Below, piece by piece: positions 16,644 through 24,619 of a stretch of DNA of 37,858 nucleotides. The notes under the pieces were generated by a model. The model was given only the letters and a program-made list of their open reading frames with translations. It was not told the origin of the DNA and searched no databases. Origin of the DNA: Oceanobacillus caeni (lineage in GTDB: Bacteria; Bacillota; Bacilli; Bacillales; Amphibacillaceae); the NCBI RefSeq assembly GCF_019037185.1, contig NZ_JAHHXM010000029.1, positions 1 through 37,858 of the forward strand. Reading direction: 5' to 3'. A program made the translations under genes and the position numbers. Position 1 is the first letter of the stretch. The number at the start of each line of letters is the position of its first letter.

Positions 16644-17453
16644 GTGTACATTTCATTAGAGGACGGTCATTATTGGTATGAGATCCACGGTCAAGGGATT
16701 CCTGTTGTGTTATTACATGGGTTTACCGGAAGTACTGAAACTTGGAATCATTTCTGCCATTCTGTGGAAGGGCTAAAAGTAATTACAATAGATTTACCAG
16801 GTCATGGAAAAACGAAACTGAAAAATCCACGCTTAATGGAAGACTGCTGTAAAGACCTAGATACTATATTTGAAACTTTAGAGCTAGATTCCTTTCATCT
16901 TTTAGGTTATTCCATGGGGGGTAGAACAGCGTTATCCTATGCGTGCCTATATCCTCGGCGATTACAATCATTAATATTAGAAAGTGCGTCCCCGGGTTTA
17001 TTAAGTAATGAAGAACGGACAAATCGAATGGAAAAGGACGGGCGTTTAGCTGAAAAGTTAGAAAAAGTGGGAATAGAGTCTTTTGTGGATTTTTGGGAGG
17101 ATATCCCTCTTTTTGCTACCCAAAAAAGTCTTCCTCAATCGGTTAGAAAAGCAATACGAAAAGAACGCCTTAATCAGGATGCATTTGGTTTAGCGTCGTC
17201 ACTTCGATACATGGGCACTGGAAAGCAACCATCATGGTGGAATCATCTTTCGAGTATTCAACTACCAGTTTTCTTATTAACCGGTGGAAAAGATGAGAAA
17301 TTTGTTCGCATTAATAAAAAGATGCAAAAATTATTTTTTTCATGTAAGCTTAAAGTATGCGAAAATGCAGGACATGCAGTTCACGTGGAAAATCCTCAAA
17401 TTTTTGATAAACTAGTAACGGAATTTGTAAAAGAGGTACATAATAGTAGATGA
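16644..17453 (+). CDS. menH: SHCHC synthase MenH (alpha/beta hydrolase)
   Basis: Eliminates pyruvate from SEPHCHC to give SHCHC. 269-aa alpha/beta-hydrolase with HGFTGS oxyanion-loop motif (25-30) and the triad Ser90 (GYSMGGRT), Asp217 (GGKDEKF) and His244 (NAGHAVHVENP). The start codon is GTG, 4 bp after the menD stop; GGGGATGATGAA serves as ribosome site. An alternative role as a general esterase is excluded in practice by its place between menD and menB. Length agrees with B. subtilis YtxM/MenH (274 aa). Confidence 0.95.
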   Translation: MYISLEDGHYWYEIHGQGIPVVLLHGFTGSTETWNHFCHSVEGLKVITIDLPGHGKTKLKNPRLMEDCCKDLDTIFETLELDSFHLLGYSMGGRTALSYACLYPRRLQSLILESASPGLLSNEERTNRMEKDGRLAEKLEKVGIESFVDFWEDIPLFATQKSLPQSVRKAIRKERLNQDAFGLASSLRYMGTGKQPSWWNHLSSIQLPVFLLTGGKDEKFVRINKKMQKLFFSCKLKVCENAGHAVHVENPQIFDKLVTEFVKEVHNSR

Positions 17454-17468
17454 TGAAGGAGGAGTAAA

Positions 17469-18287
17469 ATGGCTGCTGAATGGAAGAAGTCAAAAGAGTA
17501 TTCAGAAATTATTTATGAAAAATATAATGGAGTTGCAAAAGTTACGATTAATCGCCCCGAAAAACGTAACGCATTTACACCGCTTACGGTAAATGAAATG
17601 ATTGATGCGTTTACGGATGCTAGAGATGATTCTGAAATTGGTGTAATTATTCTAGCTGGAGAAGGGGATAAAGCATTTTGTTCTGGTGGAGATCAAACCG
17701 TAAGAGGACATGGTGGATATGTTGGGAGCGACCAAGTTCCACGATTAAACGTACTTGATTTGCAAAGATTAATCCGTACGATTCCAAAACCAGTTATTGC
17801 AATGGTATCTGGTTATGCCATTGGTGGTGGACATGTCCTTCACGTTGTTTGTGATTTAACAATCGCAGCGGACAATGCCATTTTTGGACAAACAGGACCA
17901 AAAGTGGGTAGCTTTGATGCGGGATATGGTGCAGGCTATTTAGCCCGTCATATTGGTCATAAACGTGCAAGAGAGATTTGGTACTTATGTCGTCAATATA
18001 ATGCGGATGAAGCATACGAAATGGGAATGGTAAATAAAGTAGTACCACTTGAACAATTGGAAGAAGAAACATTACAGTGGTGTGAAGAAATTCTAGAAAA
18101 ATCACCTACTGCAATTCGTTTCCTAAAAGCATCATTCAATGCAGATACAGATGGATTAGCTGGTTTACAACAGCTTGGCGGAGATGCAACATTGCTTTAT
18201 TACACAACAGATGAAGCAAAAGAAGGTAGAGATGCCTTCAAAGAGAAAAGAAAACCGAACTTTAAAAAGTTCCCGCGTTTTCCTTGA
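17469..18287 (+). CDS. menB: 1,4-dihydroxy-2-naphthoyl-CoA synthase
   Basis: Crotonase-fold enzyme closing the second ring of the naphthoquinone from o-succinylbenzoyl-CoA. 272 aa (B. subtilis 271 aa). Signature parts: [32 protein letters not shown] with the flexible active-site loop, [66 protein letters not shown], and the C-terminal [27 protein letters not shown] precedes the ATG. It follows menH by 15 bp in the operon. The codon use looks like that of a well-expressed gene. Confidence 0.98.
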   Translation: MAAEWKKSKEYSEIIYEKYNGVAKVTINRPEKRNAFTPLTVNEMIDAFTDARDDSEIGVIILAGEGDKAFCSGGDQTVRGHGGYVGSDQVPRLNVLDLQRLIRTIPKPVIAMVSGYAIGGGHVLHVVCDLTIAADNAIFGQTGPKVGSFDAGYGAGYLARHIGHKRAREIWYLCRQYNADEAYEMGMVNKVVPLEQLEEETLQWCEEILEKSPTAIRFLKASFNADTDGLAGLQQLGGDATLLYYTTDEAKEGRDAFKEKRKPNFKKFPRFP

Positions 18288-18312
18288 TTCATTGAAAAAA
18301 ATTACTATGATG

Positions 18313-18342
18313 AACCCTTTGCTTGTAATAGCGAGGGTTTTT
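18313..18342 (+). terminator. Partial terminator between menB and menE
   Basis: Stem AACCCT...AGGGTT with inner GCT/AGC and T5. It probably reduces but does not abolish read-through to menE, which has no clear promoter of its own in the short gap. Confidence 0.55.
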
Positions 18343-18378
18343 CCTTTGTATCGTTAATTAATAGAAAGGAGCATAATC

Positions 18379-19830
18379 ATGTCGGAAACAATTCCACATT
18401 GGCTGACGAAACAAGCTGACATTAACCCAAACCAAACCGCAATTGAATTAGAGAACGGGGAAACTTATACGTTTAAACAATTAAAAGAAGCTAGTCAATG
18501 TTTTGCTAGGAAATTGGCTGCACTAAATGTACATGAAGGGACGCATGTCGGAATTTTATCCGGCAATAGCATAGAAATGATTGTTGCTATTCATGCGTTA
18601 AGTTATTTAGGAGCGGTTGGAGTACTTTTAAATGTGAGACTTTCACGACCGGAATTAGAGTTTCAATTAAAAGACGCAAATGTTTCTATCGTTTTAACCT
18701 CGGATAAGTACAAAATGAGTGCAAGCCAAATTCAGGTTTCGATGGTGAAGAGTTTTTCGGAAATAAATGTATTGCAAGAAAAATACAATATACCTTTAAA
18801 AACGGAGCTTAATTTGGAAGATGTTTTTACAGTTATTTATACCTCTGGTACTACAGGTTTTCCAAAGGGGGTACTCCATACGTACGGTAATCATTGGTGG
18901 AGTGCGATTGGCTCTGCTCTGAATCTAGGCTTGAATAAAGATGATAAGTGGCTTATTCCTTTACCGATTTTTCATGTAAGTGGTCTATCCACCTCTATAA
19001 AAAGCCTAATTTATGGCATGCCTATTTACGTATTAGAGAAATTTGACGTGAAAAAAGTTCATGATGCTATCATGTCCAAGGGTATTACAATTGTTTCTGT
19101 CGTTACGGTTATGGTACAAAAATTATTAAATGAATTAGGGAACAATCGCTATCCTAATACATTACGATGCATGTTGCTTGGTGGTGGTCCAGCACCAAAG
19201 CCATTATTAGAAAAAGCGAAAGAAAAGGGAATTCCTGTTTTTCAATCCTATGGAATGACGGAAACTTCATCACAAATCGTTACATTAAGTCCGCAAGACG
19301 CTTTAAAAAAATTAGGATCAGCGGGAAAAGCCCTTTTTCCAGCGCAGCTTCGAATTGATGGAGGCAATGAAGACTCTATAGGAGAGATTATCGTCAAAGG
19401 TCCGATGGTAACAAAAGGTTATTATAGAAATGAAGAAGCAAATAAAAAATCCTTTCATAATGGTTGGCTTAGGACAGGTGATATGGGATATTTAGATGAT
19501 GATGGATTTTTATATGTAGTGGATCGTAGGAAAGATCTTATCATTTCTGGGGGAGAAAACATCTATCCTTCCGAGATTGAAAGTGTATTGTCTGGAATGG
19601 AACAAATTAAGGAAGTGGGGGTAACAGGTTTAGCAGACGAAACATGGGGGCAGGTTCCAATTGCTTTTGTCGTAAAGATAAAAGATGTAACGGCATCTGA
19701 GGTTTTCTCATTTTTGCGACAAAGATTAGCGAAATATAAAATTCCGAAAGAAATTCACTTTGTAGAAGAATTACCGAGGAATGCTTCGAATAAACTAGTA
19801 AGAAGTAAGCTACTTGAATTGCGGAGATAA
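18379..19830 (+). CDS. menE: o-Succinylbenzoate--CoA ligase
   Basis: Acyl-adenylate-forming enzyme that activates o-succinylbenzoate to its CoA thioester for MenB. The 483-aa product (B. subtilis 486 aa) shows the AMP-binding motif YTSGTTGFPKG at 154-164, GMTETSSQIV, LRTGDMGYLDDDGFLYVVDRRKD, the hinge motif SGGENIYPSEIE, and the C-terminal catalytic Lys in SNKLVRSKL. AGAAAGGAG precedes the ATG. In B. subtilis menC follows menE; here the next gene is an unrelated small ORF, so o-succinylbenzoate must be made by a menC located elsewhere. It may be expressed by read-through from the menF promoter past a partial terminator. Confidence 0.97.
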   Translation: MSETIPHWLTKQADINPNQTAIELENGETYTFKQLKEASQCFARKLAALNVHEGTHVGILSGNSIEMIVAIHALSYLGAVGVLLNVRLSRPELEFQLKDANVSIVLTSDKYKMSASQIQVSMVKSFSEINVLQEKYNIPLKTELNLEDVFTVIYTSGTTGFPKGVLHTYGNHWWSAIGSALNLGLNKDDKWLIPLPIFHVSGLSTSIKSLIYGMPIYVLEKFDVKKVHDAIMSKGITIVSVVTVMVQKLLNELGNNRYPNTLRCMLLGGGPAPKPLLEKAKEKGIPVFQSYGMTETSSQIVTLSPQDALKKLGSAGKALFPAQLRIDGGNEDSIGEIIVKGPMVTKGYYRNEEANKKSFHNGWLRTGDMGYLDDDGFLYVVDRRKDLIISGGENIYPSEIESVLSGMEQIKEVGVTGLADETWGQVPIAFVVKIKDVTASEVFSFLRQRLAKYKIPKEIHFVEELPRNASNKLVRSKLLELRR

Positions 19831-19917
19831 TAAAAATTGGCCTTTACTTTGAGAACAACCAATCTTTTAGAATACTTTCCTAACAGGAAGCCAAATTAGT
19901 ATTAGGAGGTGTTCCTG

Positions 19918-20238
19918 ATGGAAAAAAACAAATATTATGTAAGCTTGGTGGAGGGTGAGATTTCACATCGTCCACATGATCGAAATGGTTATTTAGAGAT
20001 AAGTGCTACGGAAACAGAGTTAAGTAATCTACGTAGAAAATTCGAAAATATGCATGATGCTGGAGTAGTTACATTTTTTCGTGCACATTTACCGTTTGTA
20101 GAATATCATCATGATGATTCAAACGACAAATACGACTCCAATATGCTAGAGGTGTATCAAATGCTTTATGAATTAGGAAATAAAAAAACACGTGAGCATA
20201 TTGAAAGTATGGGAATTTTAAATGAAAATGATATGTAA
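19918..20238 (+). CDS. Small conserved Bacillaceae-type protein, unknown function
   Basis: A 106-aa soluble acidic protein. The pattern YYVSLVEGEISHRP near the N-terminus, then ATETELSNLRRKFENMHDAG, FFRAHLPFVEYHHDDSNDKYD and HIESMGIL, looks like a family I have seen in Bacillus genomes under vague labels such as hydrolase, but I cannot name a function. No signal or membrane segment. The start is placed at the ATG 6 nt after AGGAGGTG; an upstream GTG in the same frame overlaps that ribosome site. It has its own long gap from menE and is followed by repeat copy C. Confidence 0.75.
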   Translation: MEKNKYYVSLVEGEISHRPHDRNGYLEISATETELSNLRRKFENMHDAGVVTFFRAHLPFVEYHHDDSNDKYDSNMLEVYQMLYELGNKKTREHIESMGILNENDM

Positions 20239-20285
20239 AAGACAGAGAAAATATGTTATTGTTTAATAACAGACTTATCTGTTAA

Positions 20286-20439
20286 TTTATCCCACCTAAA
20301 TTGGCAGTAAGTCTCCCGCCCCAAGCTTCTGGAGAATAAAGAAGATAGGTGGGAAGAACAATACCCGTAAAGATACGATAAGCGTGACTAACATCAGTGA
20401 GAGATGAAGGAACCCCCCACTTATGGAAGTCTTCTTTAT
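20286..20439 (+). repeat. bcr1-like ~150-bp interspersed repeat, copy C
   Basis: Flanked by perfect TTTAT at 20286-20290 and 20435-20439. The first arm CCCACCTA (20291-20298) can pair with TAGGTGGG. The inner stem arms (TTGGCAGT, ATACCCGT) have decayed and the 3' hairpin has one mismatch, so this is an older copy. Confidence 0.88.
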
Positions 20440-20518
20440 GATTCCTGCATCTTCATTTGTGTTTAACCCCTTAGATAAAAAGGAATAGTAAAAATAATAA
20501 TGCTAAGGGGGATACAAT

Positions 20519-21058
20519 ATGAAGAAAATAGCTATATTTATAGGTGTTTTAATCACGGGGATAATTGTGCTTCTTCTGAGTATTACGAACGAAAACCTTT
20601 TACCTGTTTCAGCTGAAGGTCGGCAATTTACTCTGTCTTCTGAGTATATGGAAACAGGAGATAAAATGGAGAATAAACAATTAACACATGAAGATATAGT
20701 TTTTTTAACGAATGAGTTTATGGATATATTAGTACAACCAACAGATATAAATGGAAGAGTAATTGACTTTCATACTAAAGAGGAATTGTTAAAAGAATTT
20801 GAAGGAATCACAACAAAAGAAGTTGCAATGCCGTATGTTGATTTTTACTACAAGGAAAAAGGGGATGGGCTTTATATAGTACCTACAGAAACCCCACCTT
20901 GGTTTGTTGCTAAAAATGAATATAAAATCGATCAAATAAATGAAACAAAGGTAATACTAACTCAGAAAAATCAGGTGGATTTGTATGGGGATTACACGAT
21001 TGAAATAGAATTCACTTATAATGGGGATTGGAAAATTAGTAGTATTACACATCGTTAG
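20519..21058 (+). CDS. Secreted or membrane-anchored protein, unknown function
   Basis: 179-aa protein I cannot name. The N-terminus MKKIAIFIGVLITGIIVLLLSIT is a signal peptide or membrane anchor with no lipobox; VSAEG near residue 30 could be a cleavage site. The mature part has a helix-rich start (LTHEDIVFLTNEFMDILVQPT), then HTKEELLKEFEGITTKEVAMPYVDFYYKEKGD and a beta-rich end (EYKIDQINETKVILTQKNQVD, YTIEIEFTYNGDWKISSITHR). The shape recalls small extracytoplasmic NTF2-like or DUF domains in bacilli; this is a guess. TAAGGGGGATACAAT precedes the ATG. It ends 20 bp before ytkD and could be co-transcribed with it. Confidence 0.75.
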   Translation: MKKIAIFIGVLITGIIVLLLSITNENLLPVSAEGRQFTLSSEYMETGDKMENKQLTHEDIVFLTNEFMDILVQPTDINGRVIDFHTKEELLKEFEGITTKEVAMPYVDFYYKEKGDGLYIVPTETPPWFVAKNEYKIDQINETKVILTQKNQVDLYGDYTIEIEFTYNGDWKISSITHR

Positions 21059-21078
21059 TAGGTTATGAAAAAAGGCAG

Positions 21079-21555
21079 TTGAAGTTTTTGAAAACATTTA
21101 GAGATTTTTATAATAATGAAGTTACCTTTTCCTATGAAGACCATCCATTTTCTAAAAATCCCAAGCACGTTTGGATTATATGTCGTTATAATGACCAATG
21201 GCTTTTAACTAGACATAAAGAAAGAGGGCTAGAGTTCCCAGGTGGCAAGGTTGAAAAAGGAGAAAATGCACAAGAAGCTGCTATTCGTGAAATTAAAGAA
21301 GAAACAGGCGGAATTGTGAAACATATAAGTTATGTCGGTCAATATTATGTGGATGGTAAAAGTGATTACGTGATAAAGAATGTGTATTTTGCTACTATAG
21401 AAAACCTAGTTGAACAAAATCATTATTTTGAAACAGAAGGACCTGTACTTTTAATTGAAATTCCTTCAGATGTTAGAAAGAATAAAGAGTATAGTTTCAT
21501 TATGAAAGATTCTGTGCTGGATTCTAGCTTAAAATGGATTCAGAATCATTTTTAA
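21079..21555 (+). CDS. ytkD: Nudix hydrolase YtkD (nucleoside triphosphate pyrophosphatase)
   Basis: 158-aa Nudix protein, the same length as B. subtilis YtkD, an antimutator-type pyrophosphatase acting on oxidised and normal (d)NTPs and reported also to have RNA 5'-pyrophosphohydrolase-like activity. The Nudix box GX5EX7REUXEEXG is exact: Gly56, Glu62, Arg70, Glu71, Glu74, Glu75, Gly77. Other shared parts are NPKHVWIICRYNDQWLLTRH, ERGLEFPGGKVE and EYSFIMKDSVL. The start is TTG with a weak site (AAAAAAGGCAG); the nearby ATG at 21065 is in another frame that stops at once. The stop codon TAA lies in the TTTAA left edge of repeat copy D. Confidence 0.93.
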   Translation: MKFLKTFRDFYNNEVTFSYEDHPFSKNPKHVWIICRYNDQWLLTRHKERGLEFPGGKVEKGENAQEAAIREIKEETGGIVKHISYVGQYYVDGKSDYVIKNVYFATIENLVEQNHYFETEGPVLLIEIPSDVRKNKEYSFIMKDSVLDSSLKWIQNHF

Positions 21556-21707
21556 CTCACCTAAACGGGCAGCAAGACTCCCACCCCGAGCCTCTTGGGA
21601 AACAAAGAAGGTAGGTGGGAGATCACCTGCCCGTAAAGATCCGATACGTGCGACTAACCATCAGGGTGGAGAAGGTAAACCTTGCACCGATGGTTAGTAT
21701 TTTTTAA
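21551..21707 (+). repeat. bcr1-like ~150-bp interspersed repeat, copy D
   Basis: Stem arms ACGGGCAG/CTGCCCGT and CTCCCACC/GGTGGGAG are intact, and the central hairpin CCCGAG-CCT-CTTGGG differs from copy A yet still pairs. The 3' hairpin has changed on both arms (CCATCAGGGTG...CACCGATGG) and still pairs. The ends are TTTAA-like rather than TTTAT. The left end contains the ytkD stop codon. Confidence 0.87.
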
Positions 21708-21757
21708 AAGATAGGAAAAATTTAGCTTATTAAATCTTGTCATAGGGAAGACAACAT

Positions 21758-21900
21758 CCAGCTCCAGCGCCCAGCGACTAGCGAGACTTCCTTCACATCC
21801 GTACGATAAGTCAACATCGACTCACTCCGCTCGTCGTGTTTCCTTTATCTCCTGCGGTTCAGTCCAGTCCGTACGTCGCTAAACGGGCGCTTCCGCTTTT
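21758..21900. repeat. GC-rich palindromic intergenic repeat (Bacillaceae REP-like)
   Basis: CCAGCTCCAGCGCCCAGCGA at the left and GTCGCTAAACGGGCGCTTCC at the right are imperfect inverse complements. The middle (TCGACTCACTCCGCTCGTCG) is also palindromic. Base composition is much richer in G+C than the neighbours. I know very similar GGCGCTTCCGCTTTT-ending blocks between genes in bacilli. It stops 2 nt before the ytlD stop codon. Confidence 0.7.
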
Positions 21901-21902
21901 GT

Positions 21903-22703
21903 TCAGTGGGCATGTTTTATTAACCATCTTTCTATTCCTTCCACTACTTTGTACATGATTGCTGCAAGAATAGCGATAAGCACAAGGCTAGACATTACAA
22001 GGGTGAAGTCAAATACTTGGAATCCATAAATGATTAAATAACCGAGTCCTTGCTTCGAAACTAAATATTCACCAACAATTACTCCGACCCATGATAATCC
22101 TACATTAACTTTTAGCGTTGAGATCATAGTTGGCATGGTGGCTGGAAATACAGCTTCTTTAAAACATTGCCATCTCGTTGCACCGAAGCTTTTTAATACT
22201 TTGGAATAATTTGGATCTACTTCATTGTAAGCCGAGAAGATGTTTATGGTGGTTATAATTACGGATACAAGGAACCCCATTGCTATGATGGATAAATATC
22301 CTGGTCCAAGCGCTACGATAATGATTGGCCCCAGCGCAACTTTAGGCATTGCGTTTAGTACCACTATATAAGGATCCATAATTTTAGAAAAGCGTGTAAA
22401 AGACCATAGTAATGTTGCCAGTAAAATTCCGCCAAGAGTACCAATGATGAAACCTAATATAGTCTCAAATAACGTTACTGATAAATGGGAAAACATTGAT
22501 CCATTTGCAAATCTACCTATTAATGAGGTGAAAATCCGACTTGGTGAGCTAAATAGTAATGGATCAATCCAATACAAACGACTTGCAATTTCCCATAATG
22601 CAAAGAACATGATGAGAATGAAAAATTGCCATATCAACACAATTTTCTTTTCCTTTTTTCTTTCCTTCAGATAGCTATCGAATAATTGTTGATCGCTTTT
22701 CAT
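21903..22703 (-). CDS. ytlD: ABC transporter permease (YtlD-like; SsuC/ThiX type)
   Basis: Inner-membrane permease of 266 aa in the BPD_transp_1 superfamily, the group serving sulfonate, taurine, nitrate or thiamine-precursor importers. Six hydrophobic segments are visible; the coupling-helix EAA-like loop reads [41 protein letters not shown]. Its start overlaps the ATPase stop codon by 4 bp (ATGA), the usual mark of coupled translation. It is the last gene of the SBP-ATPase-permease operon. As only one permease gene is present, it should act as a homodimer. The substrate cannot be told from the sequence; no vitamin riboswitch precedes the operon. Confidence 0.9.
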   Translation of the reverse strand: MKSDQQLFDSYLKERKKEKKIVLIWQFFILIMFFALWEIASRLYWIDPLLFSSPSRIFTSLIGRFANGSMFSHLSVTLFETILGFIIGTLGGILLATLLWSFTRFSKIMDPYIVVLNAMPKVALGPIIIVALGPGYLSIIAMGFLVSVIITTINIFSAYNEVDPNYSKVLKSFGATRWQCFKEAVFPATMPTMISTLKVNVGLSWVGVIVGEYLVSKQGLGYLIIYGFQVFDFTLVMSSLVLIAILAAIMYKVVEGIERWLIKHAH

Positions 22704-23476
22704 TTCTTATCACCTTCTCTACTGTCAAGCTCCTCCCATATTTTATCAAAAAGTGGCTGATATTTAGGATGTTTTCTAGCGTCGAGTGGGGGATTTTGAC
22801 GAATTTCAATTGGGACTTCAAATACTTTAGCAATACTTCCTGGGTTCGCATTCATTACTAAAATTCGGTCACTCATTGCTATTGCTTCACCGATATCGTG
22901 AGTAACAAGAATAGCTGTTTTATGATAATTTTTTAGAAGTTTGCCAACTAAATCCTCTAATTTAAGCTTGGTTTGGTAATCTAACGCCGAAAATGGCTCA
23001 TCTAGAAGGAGGATTTTAGGGTCATAGATAAGCGTTCTAACAAGTGCTACACGTTGTCTCATACCACCGGATAATGAAGTTGGGTATTGATCTTGAACTC
23101 CTTTTAAGCCAACTTCTTGTAAAAGTTGAATAGCGGTTTCCTTTAATTCAACTGTTGGTTTATTATGGATTTTAGGACCGAGCAACACGTTGTCAATAAT
23201 ATTTTTCCACGGGAAGAGATAATCTTGTTGCAACATGTATCCAATAGCAAGTGCTGATTCTTGAATATCTTTATTTTCAAGTAGGACTTTACCTTGTGTT
23301 TGTTTCATAATGCCAGCTATAATGGATAGTATGGTTGATTTTCCACAACCACTCGGTCCAAGCAAGGAAACAAACTCACCTTCCTTTAAGGAAAATGATA
23401 TGTCATGAAGTGCTTTAGTATAGCCGTCTTTAGAAAAGTAGTGGTGTGATACATGATCCAATGTTAGAAATGACAC
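22700..23476 (-). CDS. ytlC: ABC transporter ATP-binding protein (YtlC-like)
   Basis: 258-aa cytoplasmic ATPase of the nitrate/sulfonate/taurine-type importer class. Walker [10 protein letters not shown] at 40-48, Q-loop [10 protein letters not shown], signature LSGGMRQR, Walker [13 protein letters not shown] followed by the H-loop VTHDIGEA. The first residues [14 protein letters not shown] form the usual N-terminal strand. Start after GGAGGAAATTAGC. It lies 13 bp behind the binding-protein gene and overlaps ytlD by 4 bp, so all three form one operon in the order SBP, ATPase, permease as in the B. subtilis ytl locus. Confidence 0.93.
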   Translation of the reverse strand: MSFLTLDHVSHHYFSKDGYTKALHDISFSLKEGEFVSLLGPSGCGKSTILSIIAGIMKQTQGKVLLENKDIQESALAIGYMLQQDYLFPWKNIIDNVLLGPKIHNKPTVELKETAIQLLQEVGLKGVQDQYPTSLSGGMRQRVALVRTLIYDPKILLLDEPFSALDYQTKLKLEDLVGKLLKNYHKTAILVTHDIGEAIAMSDRILVMNANPGSIAKVFEVPIEIRQNPPLDARKHPKYQPLFDKIWEELDSREGDKK

Positions 23477-23489
23477 GCTAATTTCCTCC

Positions 23490-24497
23490 TTAGTCGTTTA
23501 TTACTTTTTCCGCAAATTCCGTATTCACCAACTCTTCATAAGGGACATCTTCGGGTAGCTCACCTGCTTCGTCCATAATTGTTTTCAGTTGTTCCCATTC
23601 TTCTTTATCCAAAAGTGGGTCTGTTGCAAAAGAATCTTGGTTTTTATAACGTTCAATAGATGAAGCTAATAATTCGATATCGGTATCTTCAAAATATGGC
23701 GAAACAATTTCTGCGAGGGTCATTGCATCTGTTTCTTGGACCCAGGCCTGAGCTTTATACAATGCTTTCGTGAATTTTAATACCGTTTCTTCATTTTTGT
23801 CCATATAACTTTGCTTAGCCATGAATCCTGTATAAGGGACAGTGCCAGATTCTTCACCAAAGGAAGCTACAATATGTCCGGTTCCTTCCCGTTCAAAAAC
23901 ACTTGCTGTTGGTTCAAATAACTGTACATACTCGTAATCACCAGAAGCAAAAGCACTTGGTATGTTTGCAAAATCGACACTTTGGTCTAAATTAACGTCT
24001 GCATGCGGATCCACACCGTGTTTTTTTAACACATATTCTCCAACCATCTGAGGCATTCCACCAACTCGCTGTCCGAGAAAGTTTTCTCCTCTTAAATCTT
24101 CCCACGTAAAGTCAGGTTTTACCTCTTTTGCTACTAAAAATGTACCATCTGTTTGTGTGAGTTGGGCAAAGTTAATCGCATAATCCTTTGAATCTTGTGC
24201 ATATACATAAATGGACGTTTCGGCACCCACTAAAGCTATATCGATTCCATCAGATAATAACGTGGTCATAGTCGTGTCTCCGCCCCATGTAGTTTGCAGG
24301 TCAATTTCTAGACCTTCTTCTTCAAAAAAACCTTCTTCTACCGCTACATACATAGGTGTATAGAAAACAGATCTCGTTACTTCACCGATACTGATTTTGG
24401 ATGTTCCACCTGTACCACAAGCCGAAAGAAAGATAAGTAAACCGATGGACAACAAAATAAAGCCTTTAATCTTTCTCATAGTTCTCGACCCTTTCAT
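23490..24497 (-). CDS. ytlA: ABC transporter substrate-binding lipoprotein (YtlA-like)
   Basis: 335-aa lipoprotein precursor of the NMT1/THI5-like (SsuA/ThiY) class. The lipobox FLSACG gives the anchoring Cys; mature start features KISIGEVTRSVFYTPMYVAVEEGFFEEEGLEIDLQ, the classic ligand-lobe opening of this family, then TTWGGDTTMTTLLSDGIDIALVG. Ligand could be an aliphatic sulfonate, a pyrimidine precursor of thiamine, or a similar small acid; not decidable here. Start: I keep the outer ATG (GGAAGATAATTTAA before it), but an ATG six codons in (MRKIKGF, 24477-24479) behind GAAAGGG gives a more typical signal peptide. First gene of the operon. Confidence 0.9.
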   Translation of the reverse strand: MKGSRTMRKIKGFILLSIGLLIFLSACGTGGTSKISIGEVTRSVFYTPMYVAVEEGFFEEEGLEIDLQTTWGGDTTMTTLLSDGIDIALVGAETSIYVYAQDSKDYAINFAQLTQTDGTFLVAKEVKPDFTWEDLRGENFLGQRVGGMPQMVGEYVLKKHGVDPHADVNLDQSVDFANIPSAFASGDYEYVQLFEPTASVFEREGTGHIVASFGEESGTVPYTGFMAKQSYMDKNEETVLKFTKALYKAQAWVQETDAMTLAEIVSPYFEDTDIELLASSIERYKNQDSFATDPLLDKEEWEQLKTIMDEAGELPEDVPYEELVNTEFAEKVIND

Positions 24498-24576
24498 TTA
24501 AATTATCTTCCTTCCACAGTTTATGCCTAGGAGAAAATTGTGTGATTGCCTATTGATTTAAAGTTTTTTTCAAACG

Positions 24577-24613
24577 AAAAAAGCCGATCTCCTAAAAGAG
24601 ACCGACTTTTTGA
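24577..24613. terminator. Terminator after pckA
   Basis: Stem AAAAAGTCGGTCTC/GAGATCGGCTTTTT with a 6-nt loop and long T-run on the minus strand, directly after the pckA stop. Confidence 0.9.
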
Positions 24614-24619
24614 ATTTTA

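Noticed and set aside
23490-24497. Calling the ABC importer a thiamine-precursor (ThiXYZ) system
   Set aside because: No TPP riboswitch precedes it and the binding-protein class covers several substrates.
24577-24613. Terminator of the ytlA operon
   Set aside because: That operon starts here and runs away from it; the hairpin ends pckA.
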